Below, piece by piece: positions 26,427-35,490 of a DNA stretch of 64,000 bases. The stretch lies in assembly GCF_016599855.1 (NCBI RefSeq), contig NZ_CP067041.1, forward strand, positions 5,022,001-5,086,000. The letters are read 5' to 3'. Source of the stretch: Bradyrhizobium diazoefficiens. Its GTDB lineage: Bacteria > Pseudomonadota > Alphaproteobacteria > Rhizobiales > Xanthobacteraceae. The position numbers and the translations under genes are program-made. The notes beneath the pieces are model-generated. The model made no database searches and was not told the DNA's origin. It saw only the letters and a program-made list of their open reading frames with translations. Position 1 is the first letter of the stretch. Each line of letters opens with the position of its first letter.

Positions 26427-26702
26427 TTGCAGGTACTTGTCCGAGACAACAATGTCGACCAGGCGCTCCGCGTCCTCAAGAAGAAGATGCAACGCGAGGG
26501 CGTGTTTCGGGAGATGAAACAGCGACGCTCCTACGAGAAGCCGTCGGAAAAAAAGACGCGCGAGAAAGCCGAAGCCATTCGCCGGGCTCGCAAGCTCGCC
26601 CGGAAGCAGATGATCCGAGAGGGATTGCTGCCCGCGCCGCCGAAAAAGAAGCCCTTCGAACGCAAGCCGCCCTTGCCGGAAGTGAAGGCACGGACGGAAT
26701 AA
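26427..26702 (+). CDS. rpsU: Small ribosomal subunit protein bS21
   Basis: A 91-residue bS21 protein of the 30S subunit, where it helps mRNA binding by the 16S 3' end. The start [20 protein letters not shown] is the family signature, followed by [15 protein letters not shown] and the basic middle; the C-terminus is longer ([11 protein letters not shown]), as in other rhizobia. It starts at TTG 26427, four bases after a strong GAGGAGGAT site. Confidence 0.96.
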   Translation: MQVLVRDNNVDQALRVLKKKMQREGVFREMKQRRSYEKPSEKKTREKAEAIRRARKLARKQMIREGLLPAPPKKKPFERKPPLPEVKARTE

Positions 26703-26874
26703 GGGCGATCTCGGTTCCGGGAGACTTGGCCGACGGCATCAACGAGCCTGCTGATGAGGGCAATCGATCGTATCGTATATGATTGCTTGCTCAAGTAGAC
26801 CCTGTAGAGCGCCCGAACCTTCCCGGAAGCAGTCCTGACTCCGACGCGAATACGCAATACCCGCGCTTCACCGC

Positions 26875-27516
26875 TCAGCTGAGCAGGAGTTCCATCCCCG
26901 GATCACCCTTCTCCATCGCCCGTCGATAGGCCGGCCGCGCGCCGATGCGAGCGAGATATTTCACCACGTTCGGGCAGCGCGCCAGATCGTAAGGCTGGAA
27001 ATAGCGCATCGTGGTGAGCGAGAAACCCATCATGATATCGGCCGTGGTGAAGGTGCTGCCGGCGAGATACTCGGCATCGCGCAGGCGCGCGTCGACGAGA
27101 TCGAAGGCCCGGTCGACACGCGCCCTGGTCGCCACCAGCATCGGATTGTCCTCGGCAAGTCCGAGCCGGTTCAGCAGCATCAGCCGGGCCATGGCGGCTT
27201 GCAGCGTGCCGTTGGCAAAGTGAAACCAGTACAGGAACTGCGCGAAGTCGGGATCATCGGCGCGGAGCACGAGGCGGCCATTGCCATGCTTGGCAATGAT
27301 GTAGTCGACGATGGCGCCGGATTCGGCGAGCACGAGATCGCCGTCGACGATAACAGGCGCCGCCCCGAGCGGATGCAGCGCTTTGTAATCTGGCGGCGCC
27401 AGCATGGTGACGGAATCGCGCGCATAGCGCTTCAACTGGTAGGGGATCCCGAGCTCCTCGCAGAGCCAGACGATGCGTTCGGATTGCGATTTGCCGAGAT
27501 GATGGACTGTGAGCAT
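26875..27516 (-). CDS. Glutathione S-transferase family protein
   Basis: A 213-residue cytosolic GST. The N-terminal thioredoxin-like domain reads MLTVHHLGKSQSERIVWLCE, with the cis-proline GAAPVIVDGD and the glutathione-contact LAESGAIVDYI. The helical C-terminal domain contains YLAGSTFTTADIMMG, the N-capping box. The serine in KSQSERI is a candidate catalytic residue. It probably conjugates or reduces electrophiles or peroxides with glutathione. Stand-alone gene. Confidence 0.92.
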   Translation of the reverse strand: MLTVHHLGKSQSERIVWLCEELGIPYQLKRYARDSVTMLAPPDYKALHPLGAAPVIVDGDLVLAESGAIVDYIIAKHGNGRLVLRADDPDFAQFLYWFHFANGTLQAAMARLMLLNRLGLAEDNPMLVATRARVDRAFDLVDARLRDAEYLAGSTFTTADIMMGFSLTTMRYFQPYDLARCPNVVKYLARIGARPAYRRAMEKGDPGMELLLS

Positions 27517-27570
27517 GGGCGACTCCTTGCGACTGCAAATTGGATGAGCCGCGATGCCAGATCATACTCT

Positions 27571-27648
27571 GTCATTGCGAGCGTAGCGAAGCAATCCAGG
27601 CTGCCTCCGCGGAAGGATTCTGGATTGCTTCGCTACGCTCGCAATGAC
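27571..27648. repeat. REP-like palindrome, family B, copy 1
   Basis: Two perfect 29-base inverted arms (27571-27599 and 27620-27648) around 20 bases. The arms begin GTCATTGCGAGCGTAGCGAA. A diverged copy lies at 42631. It sits between the GST gene and the broken cytochrome gene. Confidence 0.9.
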
Positions 27649-27682
27649 GACGCAGAGCGTGTCCCCACTCGCCCTCGTCGCC

Positions 27683-27912
27683 CTACTCCACGTCGTTGGT
27701 CACCACGCGCGCCACGACGCGGTCGCGGCGGACGAAATGGTGCCAGAGCGCTGCGATCACGTGGGCCGCGATCAAGACCAGCAGAACGTAGGCAAAGAAG
27801 ATGTGGCGGTCCGCATAGGCGCCCGCCGCCGCTTTGCCGATGATCCCTAGCGCCAAGCCCAGTGAAACCAGCGGGCGACGCTGCCCCATCCCGTCGCCGT
27901 GTTTCTGATCAT
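27683..27912 (-). pseudogene. Cytochrome b561 gene remnant (internal deletion and frameshift)
   Basis: The ATG at 27912 has GGGAG six bases upstream and starts MIRNTATGWGSVARWFHW, the typical first helix of a b561 cytochrome with its haem-ligand histidine; this frame stops at 27847. A second frame continues with ADRHIFFAYVLLVLIAAHVI and ALWHHFVRRDRV, the usual C-terminal helix and tail. About 100 residues between the two ends are missing. The family normally has about 180 residues and four helices carrying two haems, so no functional protein is expected. Confidence 0.75.
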
Positions 27913-28080
27913 GTCGGCTCCCGAAAATTTGCGGATGTCCCAACCGCGGCGTGGCACGGCTGATAGGAGGAACAGGCCCGCCAGGGCGAATTTGGATCGT
28001 TCAAAATCGGGCGCTGGCGGTCCCCGCCGCAAAACCGCCCCAAAAACCGAATGGTAACCAAGGCGCCTTAAGGTAGCGAC

Positions 28081-28878
28081 GTGATCAATTCCCCGACGAT
28101 CCTGGTATTCGATTCCGGCCTTGGCGGCCTCACCGTGCTGCGTGAGGTCGTCGCGGCACGCTCCGACGCGCATTACGTCTACGTCGCCGACGACGCCTTC
28201 TTCCCCTATGGCCATCACGGCGAGGACGAGATCATCGCTCGCGTGGTGCCGCTGATGGGGGAGCTGATCGGCACCCATGATCCGGACCTCGTCGTCATCG
28301 CCTGCAACACCGCCTCCACGGTGGTCCTATCGCATTTGCGTGCCGTTTATTCCGTGCCCTTCGTCGGCACGGTGCCGGCGATCAAGCCGGCCTGCGCCCG
28401 GTCAAAGTCCCGCCGCGTCTCGGTGCTCGGCACCAAGGGTACCGTGAAGCGCGAATACACCAAGGCGCTGATCCGCGATTTCGCGCAAGGCTGCGAGGTG
28501 ACGCTGGTCGGCTCGCCCAAGCTTGCCTCGCTTGCGGAGCGCGAGCTCAGCGGCCACCCGATCAGCGACAGCGACATTCTCGCCGAGCTCACCCCCTGTT
28601 TCGTCGGCGATGCCGCCGACGCGGGCGCGCGCACCGATACGGTGGTGCTCGCCTGCACGCATTACCCGCTGCTGCTGAATCGGCTGGAGCGCCTCGCGCC
28701 CTGGCCGGTCGACTGGATCGATCCTGCGCCCGCCATCGCCCGCCGCGTCTCCGATCTGCTAGGCCCGCCCGTCCACGACATTGTGCAGTCCGGCGCCGAG
28801 ATGATCTTTACATCGAACCGTGTGCATGGCCTCAGCGCGACGCTGACGCCGTTCTTTGGCGGACGTGCAGTAGCCTGA
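28081..28878 (+). CDS. murI: Glutamate racemase
   Basis: A 265-residue racemase making D-glutamate for peptidoglycan. Signature pieces: VFDSGLGGLTVLRE, VADDAFFPYG, the first catalytic cysteine in VVIACNTASTVV, the second in VVLACTHYPLLL. It begins at GTG 28081 after AAGGTAG. Cytoplasmic. It stands alone between the cytochrome b561 remnant and the aldolase gene; nothing nearby suggests special regulation. Confidence 0.96.
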   Translation: MINSPTILVFDSGLGGLTVLREVVAARSDAHYVYVADDAFFPYGHHGEDEIIARVVPLMGELIGTHDPDLVVIACNTASTVVLSHLRAVYSVPFVGTVPAIKPACARSKSRRVSVLGTKGTVKREYTKALIRDFAQGCEVTLVGSPKLASLAERELSGHPISDSDILAELTPCFVGDAADAGARTDTVVLACTHYPLLLNRLERLAPWPVDWIDPAPAIARRVSDLLGPPVHDIVQSGAEMIFTSNRVHGLSATLTPFFGGRAVA

Positions 28879-28954
28879 TCTTGCACCCGCGACCCTTGCA
28901 CCCCGACGGCGCGCTGCTAGGCTTCGCCGTCGTCATCTCTTCGCAGGTCATCAC

Positions 28955-29728
28955 ATGTCGCTCCCCGCCACGTCGCTCAATCGCCTCCGCCAATTGTGGA
29001 GCGAGGGGCGCCCGGCCTTCGGCGCAATCGCGACGATCCCGAGCGTGCCGATGGTGCAGATCATGGCGCGCTCGCTCGACTGGATCATCGTCGATCTCGA
29101 GCACGGCCCGATCGGGCTCACGGAAGCGCATGCGATGATCGCCGCGACAACAGGCACGCCGTGCACGCCCTTGGTGCGGATCGCGGCGAACGAGCCGTGG
29201 CTTGCAAAAGCGCCGATGGATATCGGTGCCTTCGGCATCAATTTCCCGATGATCACCAACCGCGCGGACGCAGAGAAGGCGGTGCGCGGCGTGCGCTACC
29301 CGCCGCACGGCGACCGGCTGTGGGGGCCGTTCCACGCGCCGTTCCGCTGGGGTCAGTCGATGCCGGACTACATGGCGTCAGCCGACGACGAGATGATCTG
29401 CATGATCACCATCGAGCATGTCGATGCCGTCGACCGCATCGACGAAATCATGGCGACGCGGGGCATCGACGTCGCCGTCATTGGTCCCGGCGATCTCGCG
29501 ACGTCCATCAACAAGCGCGGCCAGATGGATGATCCGGAGCTGCTTGCGCTGATCGCCCGCGCCGAGGCCGGCATTCTCAAGAGCGGCGTGCCCATCGGCG
29601 GCGTGGCGCGCACCGCCGATCAGGCCAACCAGCTGATCGACCGCGGCTACCGCGCGATCGCGCTTGGCTTCGACTGGTCGCTGTTCCAGCGCGGCATCAT
29701 GGCGGCATTCGACGGTATCGAGCGCTGA
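28955..29728 (+). CDS. HpcH/HpaI-family aldolase
   Basis: A 257-residue class II pyruvate aldolase-like enzyme. The family shows here as FGAIATIPSVPMVQIMARSL, DWIIVDLEHGPIG (metal and base region), the RVxNxP-like LVRIAANEP, GVRYPPHGDRLWGPF and IEHVDAVDRID followed by VAVIGPGDLATSI. Such enzymes cleave or form 4-hydroxy-2-oxo acids with pyruvate or glyoxylate (HpaI, GarL, YfaU). The substrate cannot be deduced; no catabolic operon surrounds it. Confidence 0.9.
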   Translation: MSLPATSLNRLRQLWSEGRPAFGAIATIPSVPMVQIMARSLDWIIVDLEHGPIGLTEAHAMIAATTGTPCTPLVRIAANEPWLAKAPMDIGAFGINFPMITNRADAEKAVRGVRYPPHGDRLWGPFHAPFRWGQSMPDYMASADDEMICMITIEHVDAVDRIDEIMATRGIDVAVIGPGDLATSINKRGQMDDPELLALIARAEAGILKSGVPIGGVARTADQANQLIDRGYRAIALGFDWSLFQRGIMAAFDGIER

Positions 29729-29961
29729 GCGGTTACGCTGGCTACGCAGGCGTCGTCCATGACACCAACATCCAACGGCAACAAACGGTTGAAAACAATC
29801 GATATTTGTGTTTTCGAGAAAGCCAAACTGCTGGCCTCAGCTGCGCCTTGATGTGGCGAATCGATCGGCCCAATCGGGTTGGTTCGTGCTAGAGCAGGCG
29901 GCAAGCGGAGGCCCGTTCGCCGCCCATATTTTGATTTGCGGGAACCGGAACCGAAAGAGCG

Positions 29962-30729
29962 ATGCGCGGGAAAGCCAAGACCATTTCGCTGCCGCGCCGC
30001 CTGATTTGCGACCTCATGCGCGCCTCGACGGACGTGCCGTTCGTCTCACTCTCCCGTTCGCTCAATATCCGCCCCCTGCTGGAGGCCCGTGCGGGCACGA
30101 TGGCGCCGGCCGGCTGGGCCGCGATGTTCGTCAAGGCTTTCGCCCTGATCGCTCGGGATGAGCCGGTCCTGCGCACTGTCTATGCCAAATGGCCTTGGCC
30201 ATCGCTCTATGAGCTGCCGAAGAGCGTGGCGCTGGTCGCCATTGCCCGGCTCGAGGCCGGCGAGGAATGCGTGATGCCGCAGCGAATCGCGGCCCCGGAG
30301 GCCTTGACGCTGGCCGCGGTCGACGCCGAGATCCGGCGCGCCAAGACGGCCCCGATCGACGATGTCCCGATGTTCCGCAAGATCATGCGGGCGACCCGCC
30401 TGCCGCTGCCGCTGCGGCGTCTGTTCTGGGCGATCGGCCTCAATTTCGGCCGCCAGCGCGGCAACTGGTTCGGCAGCTTCGCGGTGAGCTCGGTGGCCGC
30501 CTATGGCGGCGGCGAGCTCCACCCGATCACGCCTGGCCCCTATATCGTCAGCTATGGCCGGGTCGGGCCCGACCAGACCATCCATGTCGTGATCCGCTGG
30601 GACCACCGCGTCACCGATGCGGCCCCGATCGCACGGGTCCTGACCCGACTGGAACAGGTCCTGAATACTGAAATCGCTGCCGAATTACGGGCGGCCGGCG
30701 CCAAGCCGATCCGCGCGGTCGGGAGCTGA
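29962..30729 (+). CDS. Stand-alone 2-oxoacid dehydrogenase acyltransferase-like protein
   Basis: 255 residues resembling only the catalytic (E2) domain of 2-oxoacid dehydrogenase complexes or chloramphenicol acetyltransferase. There is no lipoyl domain and no E3-binding domain. The active-site block reads VIRWDHRVTDAAPIARVL, matching the family's DHRxxDGA with Ala for Gly, and LCDLM-like and FGSFAVSSVAAYGGGELHPI segments fit the fold. Without lipoate it cannot act in a normal dehydrogenase complex; a free CoA acyltransferase role is inferred. Confidence 0.75.
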   Translation: MRGKAKTISLPRRLICDLMRASTDVPFVSLSRSLNIRPLLEARAGTMAPAGWAAMFVKAFALIARDEPVLRTVYAKWPWPSLYELPKSVALVAIARLEAGEECVMPQRIAAPEALTLAAVDAEIRRAKTAPIDDVPMFRKIMRATRLPLPLRRLFWAIGLNFGRQRGNWFGSFAVSSVAAYGGGELHPITPGPYIVSYGRVGPDQTIHVVIRWDHRVTDAAPIARVLTRLEQVLNTEIAAELRAAGAKPIRAVGS

Positions 30730-30746
30730 TTCCGCGGCTATTCGCA

Positions 30747-30775
30747 TTGACAGGACAGCCCAAACTCCCCTAAAA
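30747..30775 (+). promoter_or_regulatory. Candidate promoter of rpsD
   Basis: A perfect TTGACA (30747-30752) is followed after 17 bases by CTAAAA, a plausible alphaproteobacterial -10. It lies about 150 bases before the rpsD start in a gap of 198 bases. Confidence 0.45.
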
Positions 30776-30927
30776 GCCGCCTGCTCGCGGGCCGATTTCG
30801 GCCCGCGAAGCGTTTCGCGACCCGTGGTCCTCTCCCTCAAGCTTTGGGAATCGGACCTGTCAGTGCCGGGCTAGCTCGTCACACAGGAGGGCGCGTTTCC
30901 TCAAACCATGCAACCGAAGAGGACGCG

Positions 30928-31545
30928 ATGACTAAGCGCAGTGAGGCGAAGTACAAACTCGATCGCCGTATGGGCCAGAACATCTGGGGCCGCCCGAAGA
31001 GCCCCGTGAACCGCCGCGAATACGGCCCCGGCCAGCACGGCCAGCGCCGCAAGGGCAAGCTTTCCGACTTCGGCGTGCAGCTGCGCGCCAAGCAGAAGCT
31101 GAAGGGCTACTATGCCAACATCAGCGAGCGTCAGTTCCACGGCATCTATGTCGAGGCAAGCCGCCTCAAGGGTGACACCGGCGAGAACCTGATCGGCCTG
31201 CTGGAGCGTCGTCTCGACGCGGTCGTGTACCGCGCCAAGTTCGTCTCCACGATCTTCGCCGCCCGCCAGTTCATCAACCACGGCCACATCAAGGTGAACG
31301 GCCGCAAGGTCAACATCTCGAGCTACCAGATCAAGGTCGGCGACGTGATCGAGGTGAAGGAAGCCTCGAAGCAGCTCGCTCACGTTCTGGAAGCGAGCCA
31401 GCTGCCCGAGCGCGACACCCCCGACTATCTCGAAGTCGACCACGGCAAGATGACCGCGAAATACGTGCGCATCCCCGCGCTCTCCGACGTGCCGTTCCCG
31501 GTGCAGATGGAGCCCCATCTGGTCGTCGAATTCTATTCGCGTTGA
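30928..31545 (+). CDS. rpsD: Small ribosomal subunit protein uS4
   Basis: A 205-residue uS4, a primary 16S rRNA-binding protein that nucleates 30S assembly. N-terminal [20 protein letters not shown], the S4 RNA-binding domain [20 protein letters not shown] and [20 protein letters not shown], and the C-terminal EFYSR identify it. The family start at ATG 30928 follows GAGGACGCG; the frame is open upstream. It is a single-gene unit with its own terminator, as in other Rhizobiales, rather than part of the alpha operon. Confidence 0.97.
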   Translation: MTKRSEAKYKLDRRMGQNIWGRPKSPVNRREYGPGQHGQRRKGKLSDFGVQLRAKQKLKGYYANISERQFHGIYVEASRLKGDTGENLIGLLERRLDAVVYRAKFVSTIFAARQFINHGHIKVNGRKVNISSYQIKVGDVIEVKEASKQLAHVLEASQLPERDTPDYLEVDHGKMTAKYVRIPALSDVPFPVQMEPHLVVEFYSR

Positions 31546-31568
31546 TCGTTCGGCGCATCAACGTTCAA

Positions 31569-31596
31569 AGGCCCCGGTTCACCGGGGCCTTTTTCG
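31569..31596 (+). terminator. Rho-independent terminator of rpsD
   Basis: A 9-bp stem AGGCCCCGG / CCGGGGCCT with a TTCA loop is followed by TTTTCGTTT, 23 bases after the rpsD stop. Confidence 0.9.
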
Positions 31597-31659
31597 TTTG
31601 AGGCGGCTACTCCATCCCAGGATCCTCCTGTGCTACAGTCGCGAGGATGGAGCTTGATC

Positions 31660-31827
31660 ATGACGCCCCCTCTCGACGACACCTTCGACAAGGTTGATGA
31701 TCGGCCTCCGCTAAAGCTAACAGCAATGGAAGAGGCCGAATTAGAAGAGGCAGAAGCTGAGGTCGCCCGTGGCGAGTTAGCGAGAGCCGACGAAGTTCGC
31801 GCCATGTGGAAGAAACACGGTTTGTGA
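31660..31827 (+). CDS. Small acidic protein, antitoxin-like, coupled to threonine aldolase
   Basis: 55 residues: an acidic start (LDDTFDKVDDRP) and a helical C-terminal half, MEEAELEEAEAEVARGELAR then ADEVRAMWKKHGL. The end resembles the tail of RelB/ParD-type antitoxins, but there is no toxin gene beside it. GGAG is seven bases before the ATG. Its stop overlaps the start of the threonine aldolase gene (TGATG), so the two are likely translated together. Function unknown. Confidence 0.6.
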   Translation: MTPPLDDTFDKVDDRPPLKLTAMEEAELEEAEAEVARGELARADEVRAMWKKHGL

Positions 31828-32894
31828 TGCTCTACACCCCTCCCCCGATCGATCCCAAGGCGCCGCCGGTGCGCATCAATCTGCTCTCGGACACGCAGAC
31901 CAAGCCGACGGCTGCGATGCGGGAGGCGATGGCCCGGGCTGAAGTCGGTGACGAGCAGGTCGGCGACGACCCGACCGTAAACGCGCTGTGCGAGCGCGTG
32001 GCCGCGCTGATGGGCAAGGAGGCAGCCGTCTACATGCCCTCGGGGACGATGTGCAACGTTACCGCGACGCTGGTGCATTGCCGTCCCGGCGACGAGATCC
32101 TCGCACACGAGACCGCGCACATCATCGCCCGCGAAGGCGGCGCGCATGCCGCCATCGGTGGCTTCCAGGTGACGCAGCTCAAGGGCGCCGACGGCCAGTT
32201 CACGCCGGAGACGTTTCGCAAGGCGCTGCATCCGCGTACGCGCTACCAGCCGACCCAGACCGTCGTCAGCGTCGAGCAGACCGCCAATATCGGCGGCGGC
32301 ACGATCTGGAAGAAGGCGGCGCTCGACGAGATCGTCGCGATCGCGAAACAACATGGCCTCGTCACCCACATGGACGGCGCACGCCTGCTCAACGCCACCG
32401 TCGCGAGCGGCATCTCGCCGCGCGACATGACCGCAGGCTGGGATTCGGCCTGGATCGATTTCTCCAAGGGCCTGGGCGCGCCGATCGGCGGCGTGCTCGC
32501 GGGCACGCGCGCCTTCATCGACGCGGTGTGGCAATGGAAGCAGCGCCTCGGCGGCTCGATGCGGCAGGCTGGCGTCTGCGCAGCCGCCTGCATCTACGCG
32601 CTCGACCACCACGTCGAGCGCCTTGCCGACGATCATGCCAATGCGCGCGCGCTCGCCCGCGGACTGTCGCAGATCTCAGGCATCGAGGTGCAGGAGCCCG
32701 AGACCAATCTCGTGTTTTTCAAGCCTGATGGCGCCGGCATTCCCGGCAACAAGATGGTCGCCGCATTGCGCCAGCGCGGCGTGACGCTCGCGATGATGGA
32801 CCGCCGCATCCGCGCCTGCACCCATCTCGACGTCAATGCGAGCCAGATCGAGGAGACGATCGGCTATGTCCGCGAGATCGTGCGCGGAGCCTGA
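31827..32894 (+). CDS. ltaE: Low-specificity L-threonine aldolase
   Basis: A 355-residue PLP enzyme of fold type I that splits threonine and allo-threonine to glycine and acetaldehyde. Seen: NLLSDTQTKPTAAMREAMAR, GDDPTVNALCERVAALMGKE, PSGTMCNVTATLVH, HMDGARLLNATVASG and the PLP-lysine segment DFSKGLGAPIGGVLAG. The ATG overlaps the previous stop (TGATG). It ends exactly against the convergent serine hydrolase gene with no gap. Glycine made here could feed the glycine cleavage system encoded 25 kb away. Confidence 0.92.
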   Translation: MLYTPPPIDPKAPPVRINLLSDTQTKPTAAMREAMARAEVGDEQVGDDPTVNALCERVAALMGKEAAVYMPSGTMCNVTATLVHCRPGDEILAHETAHIIAREGGAHAAIGGFQVTQLKGADGQFTPETFRKALHPRTRYQPTQTVVSVEQTANIGGGTIWKKAALDEIVAIAKQHGLVTHMDGARLLNATVASGISPRDMTAGWDSAWIDFSKGLGAPIGGVLAGTRAFIDAVWQWKQRLGGSMRQAGVCAAACIYALDHHVERLADDHANARALARGLSQISGIEVQEPETNLVFFKPDGAGIPGNKMVAALRQRGVTLAMMDRRIRACTHLDVNASQIEETIGYVREIVRGA

Positions 32895-34157
32895 TCAACG
32901 CCCCATCGCCTGATAGATCAGCGTCTTCAGCGCGAGCTGGATCCGGCCGCGTTGCGACGGGGTCTGCACCATGAAGATCCCGAACAGATCGTCTTCGGGA
33001 TCGATGAAGAAGAAGGTGCCGCCGACGCCGTCCCATCGATACTCGCCGAGCGGCCAAGAGGTGCCGGATGGCACCGAGGTGCGGACGGCAACGCCGAGAC
33101 CGTAGCCGGAGCTCTCGCCCGGATAATAGTTTTTGTCGCGCTCGACGTGGGTTTCGGGACCGACGTGTTCCGACGCCATCAAGCCGATGGTTTCCGGCTT
33201 GAGGTAGCGTCGACCGTCCTGCGTGCCGCCATTGAGCAGCATCTGCGAGAAGCGCGCATAGTCGCCGACGGTGCCGACCAGGCCGCCGCCGCCCGATTCC
33301 CACCGTAGCGACTTCCTGATATCGCGGACCTCAGTCACCGGGCTGATCGCACGATCCTGCGGCATCGGCTCGGCGATGCGCGGCCACTTGGCGGGATCGG
33401 CGACATAGAACGCGGTGTCCTTCATCCCGAGCGGATCGAGCAACCGCTCCCTCGCGAACTGCAGCAGCGATTTCCCCGATATCACCTCGATGATGCGGCC
33501 GAGCACGTCGGTGGAGTGGCCGTAATCCCAGATCGTGCCGGGCTGTTCGGCGAGCGGAAGCGCCGTGATCTTCGCGACGAGTTCGGCGTTGGTCAAATCC
33601 TTGTTGTCGAACAGACCAGCGTCAGCATAGAGCGTGTTCACCAGACCCCCGCCATAATAGCCGTAGGGGATTCCGGCGGTGTGGCGCATCAAATCCTCGA
33701 TCGTCACCGGACGCTTGAGCGGCTCCAGCTCCAGCGAGATCTTGTCGTCCTCGGCCTTCCTCTCGACGCCGACCCTCATACCGGCAAAGGCCGGAATGTA
33801 TTTCGAGACGGGATCGGCGAGCGCGAGCTTGCCCTCTTCGACCAGCATCATCGCCAGGACAGAGGTGATCGGCTTCGACATCGAATAGAGCCGGAAGATC
33901 GTGTCCGCGCTCATCGAGATCTCGGTCGCGACGTCACGGACGCCGAAATTCTCGTAATAGACCGGCTTGCCGTGCTGCTGGAGCAGCAGGATCGCGCCCG
34001 GAATCTTGCCGGTCGCGATCTCGTTCCTGATGTAGTCGGAGACTTTGGCCAAGCCCTCTGGCGTGAAGCTATGTGCGCGGCCCACGGAGCCCGCTTGCGC
34101 ACCGACCATACCCAACCCAAGAACGAGCGCCGCAATCAGCGCGCGGCGCCCGCGCAT
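32895..34157 (-). CDS. Serine hydrolase of the class C beta-lactamase family (copy 2 of a tandem pair)
   Basis: About 420 residues with a signal peptide (MRGRRALIAALVLGLGMVGAQA). The beta-lactamase/esterase motifs are SMSK (nucleophile Ser near residue 92) and YGHS (Tyr), with WDGVGGTFFFIDPEDD near the end in place of the usual KTG triad. It is therefore more likely an esterase or peptidase (EstB-like) than a true beta-lactamase. Start at 34157 is supported by GGAG seven bases upstream. It lies one base after the stop of its paralogue, so the pair is one operon. Confidence 0.88.
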   Translation of the reverse strand: MRGRRALIAALVLGLGMVGAQAGSVGRAHSFTPEGLAKVSDYIRNEIATGKIPGAILLLQQHGKPVYYENFGVRDVATEISMSADTIFRLYSMSKPITSVLAMMLVEEGKLALADPVSKYIPAFAGMRVGVERKAEDDKISLELEPLKRPVTIEDLMRHTAGIPYGYYGGGLVNTLYADAGLFDNKDLTNAELVAKITALPLAEQPGTIWDYGHSTDVLGRIIEVISGKSLLQFARERLLDPLGMKDTAFYVADPAKWPRIAEPMPQDRAISPVTEVRDIRKSLRWESGGGGLVGTVGDYARFSQMLLNGGTQDGRRYLKPETIGLMASEHVGPETHVERDKNYYPGESSGYGLGVAVRTSVPSGTSWPLGEYRWDGVGGTFFFIDPEDDLFGIFMVQTPSQRGRIQLALKTLIYQAMGR

Positions 34158-34158
34158 G

Positions 34159-35445
34159 TCACTTCTCCATGGCTTCATAGACAAGTTGCTTCAATGTCCG
34201 CTGCACGCGCTGGCGCTCGGTCGGGGTCTGCTCCAGCAGCACGAAGAACATGTCCTGCTTGGGATCGATCACGAAATAACAGCCGGAGGCGCCGTCCCAC
34301 TTCAATTCCCCGAGATCACCGGGCGGCGGCGGTTTTGCGTTGCCGGGATCTGTGCGAACGCCAAGGCCAAGTCCGAAACCAAAGCCGTCGCCGGGGAAGT
34401 AGAAATAGTCGCGATCGACGCCCGAATTCGGGCCGATCTGGTCGGTCACCATCAGCTTGAACGTCTCGGGCTTGAGGATGGTCTTGCCGTCGAGGCTGCC
34501 GCCATTGAGCAGCATCTGCGCAAAGCGCGCAAAGTCCGCCATGGTGGAGACCATGCCGCCGCTGGCCGACTGCCATTTCTTGACGACGGTCGGATCGTTG
34601 ATCCGGCCGACCCGGAAATCGCTGTCGTTCGGCACCGGTTGCGCCAGCAGCTTCTGCTTTTCGGGATCGGTGACGAAGAAGCCGGTGTCGACCATGCCGA
34701 GCGGCCCGAGCAGCGTCTCCTGCTCGATTTCGAGCAGCGACTTGCCGGCCGCGACTTCCATGACGCGTGCCAGAATGTCGGTGGAATGGCCGTATTGCCA
34801 CAGTGCGCCCGGCTGGTTGTGCAGCGGCAGTTTGGCGATGCGCTCGGCGAACTCGGCGAGGTCGAAGTCACCGGCATAGATATTGGCGTCGCGATAGGCC
34901 TTGCGGACCAGGCTGTTGCCATAGAAGCCGTAGGTGATGCCCGAAGTGTGCGTCATCAAATCGTGCACCGTGATCGGCCGGTTCGGTGGCACGAGTTCGA
35001 GCGATTTGGTGCCGTCTTCGGCCTTCTTCTCGACGCCGACCTTCACATTGGCGAAGGACGGGATGTATTTCGACACGGGATCGTCGAGCTTGATCTTGCC
35101 GTCCTCAATCATTTTCATCGCGGCCACCGAGGTGATCGCCTTGGTCATCGAGAACAGGCGGAAGATCGTCTTGTCGGTGATCGGCGTCTTGCTGACCACG
35201 TCCTGCACGCCGAAGGCCTCGTGGTAGACCGGCTTGCCGTGCTGCTTGATCAACACGGTTGCGCCGGCGATCTTGCCGGTCGCGACCTCGTTTTTGAAGA
35301 ACTCACTGATCTTCGCGAGCTTGTCCTGATTGAAATGCGCGCCGGCCGGAATCTCGTAGGTGCCTTCCGCGCGCGCGAGCGACATCGCGCCAAACGATAT
35401 AAGCGCGCCGCAGACCAACGCGCGTCGTCCAATATACGAAATCAT
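34159..35445 (-). CDS. Serine hydrolase of the class C beta-lactamase family (copy 1 of a tandem pair)
   Basis: About 428 residues, paralogous to the next gene over its full length. It has a signal peptide (MISYIGRRALVCGALISFGA, then ALARA-like cleavage), SMTK as the Ser-x-x-Lys motif, YGHS, and the same C-terminal WDGASGCYFVIDPKQD. A GGGGAGGGG site precedes the ATG at 35445. Expected location is the periplasm. Role unknown: esterase, transesterase or D-aminopeptidase are all seen in this family. Confidence 0.88.
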   Translation of the reverse strand: MISYIGRRALVCGALISFGAMSLARAEGTYEIPAGAHFNQDKLAKISEFFKNEVATGKIAGATVLIKQHGKPVYHEAFGVQDVVSKTPITDKTIFRLFSMTKAITSVAAMKMIEDGKIKLDDPVSKYIPSFANVKVGVEKKAEDGTKSLELVPPNRPITVHDLMTHTSGITYGFYGNSLVRKAYRDANIYAGDFDLAEFAERIAKLPLHNQPGALWQYGHSTDILARVMEVAAGKSLLEIEQETLLGPLGMVDTGFFVTDPEKQKLLAQPVPNDSDFRVGRINDPTVVKKWQSASGGMVSTMADFARFAQMLLNGGSLDGKTILKPETFKLMVTDQIGPNSGVDRDYFYFPGDGFGFGLGLGVRTDPGNAKPPPPGDLGELKWDGASGCYFVIDPKQDMFFVLLEQTPTERQRVQRTLKQLVYEAMEK

Positions 35446-35490
35446 ATCCCCTCCCCGGAACATAGCCGGCGGAGTGTACTGAGCGCGTTG

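Noticed and set aside
31660..31827. Toxin-antitoxin module
   Set aside because: Only the antitoxin-like end is seen; the coupled gene is a normal threonine aldolase, not a toxin.
34159..35445. True class C beta-lactamase (resistance gene)
   Set aside because: Ser-x-x-Lys and Tyr motifs are present but the KTG triad is replaced, and the tandem paralogue and length fit the esterase/peptidase relatives better.
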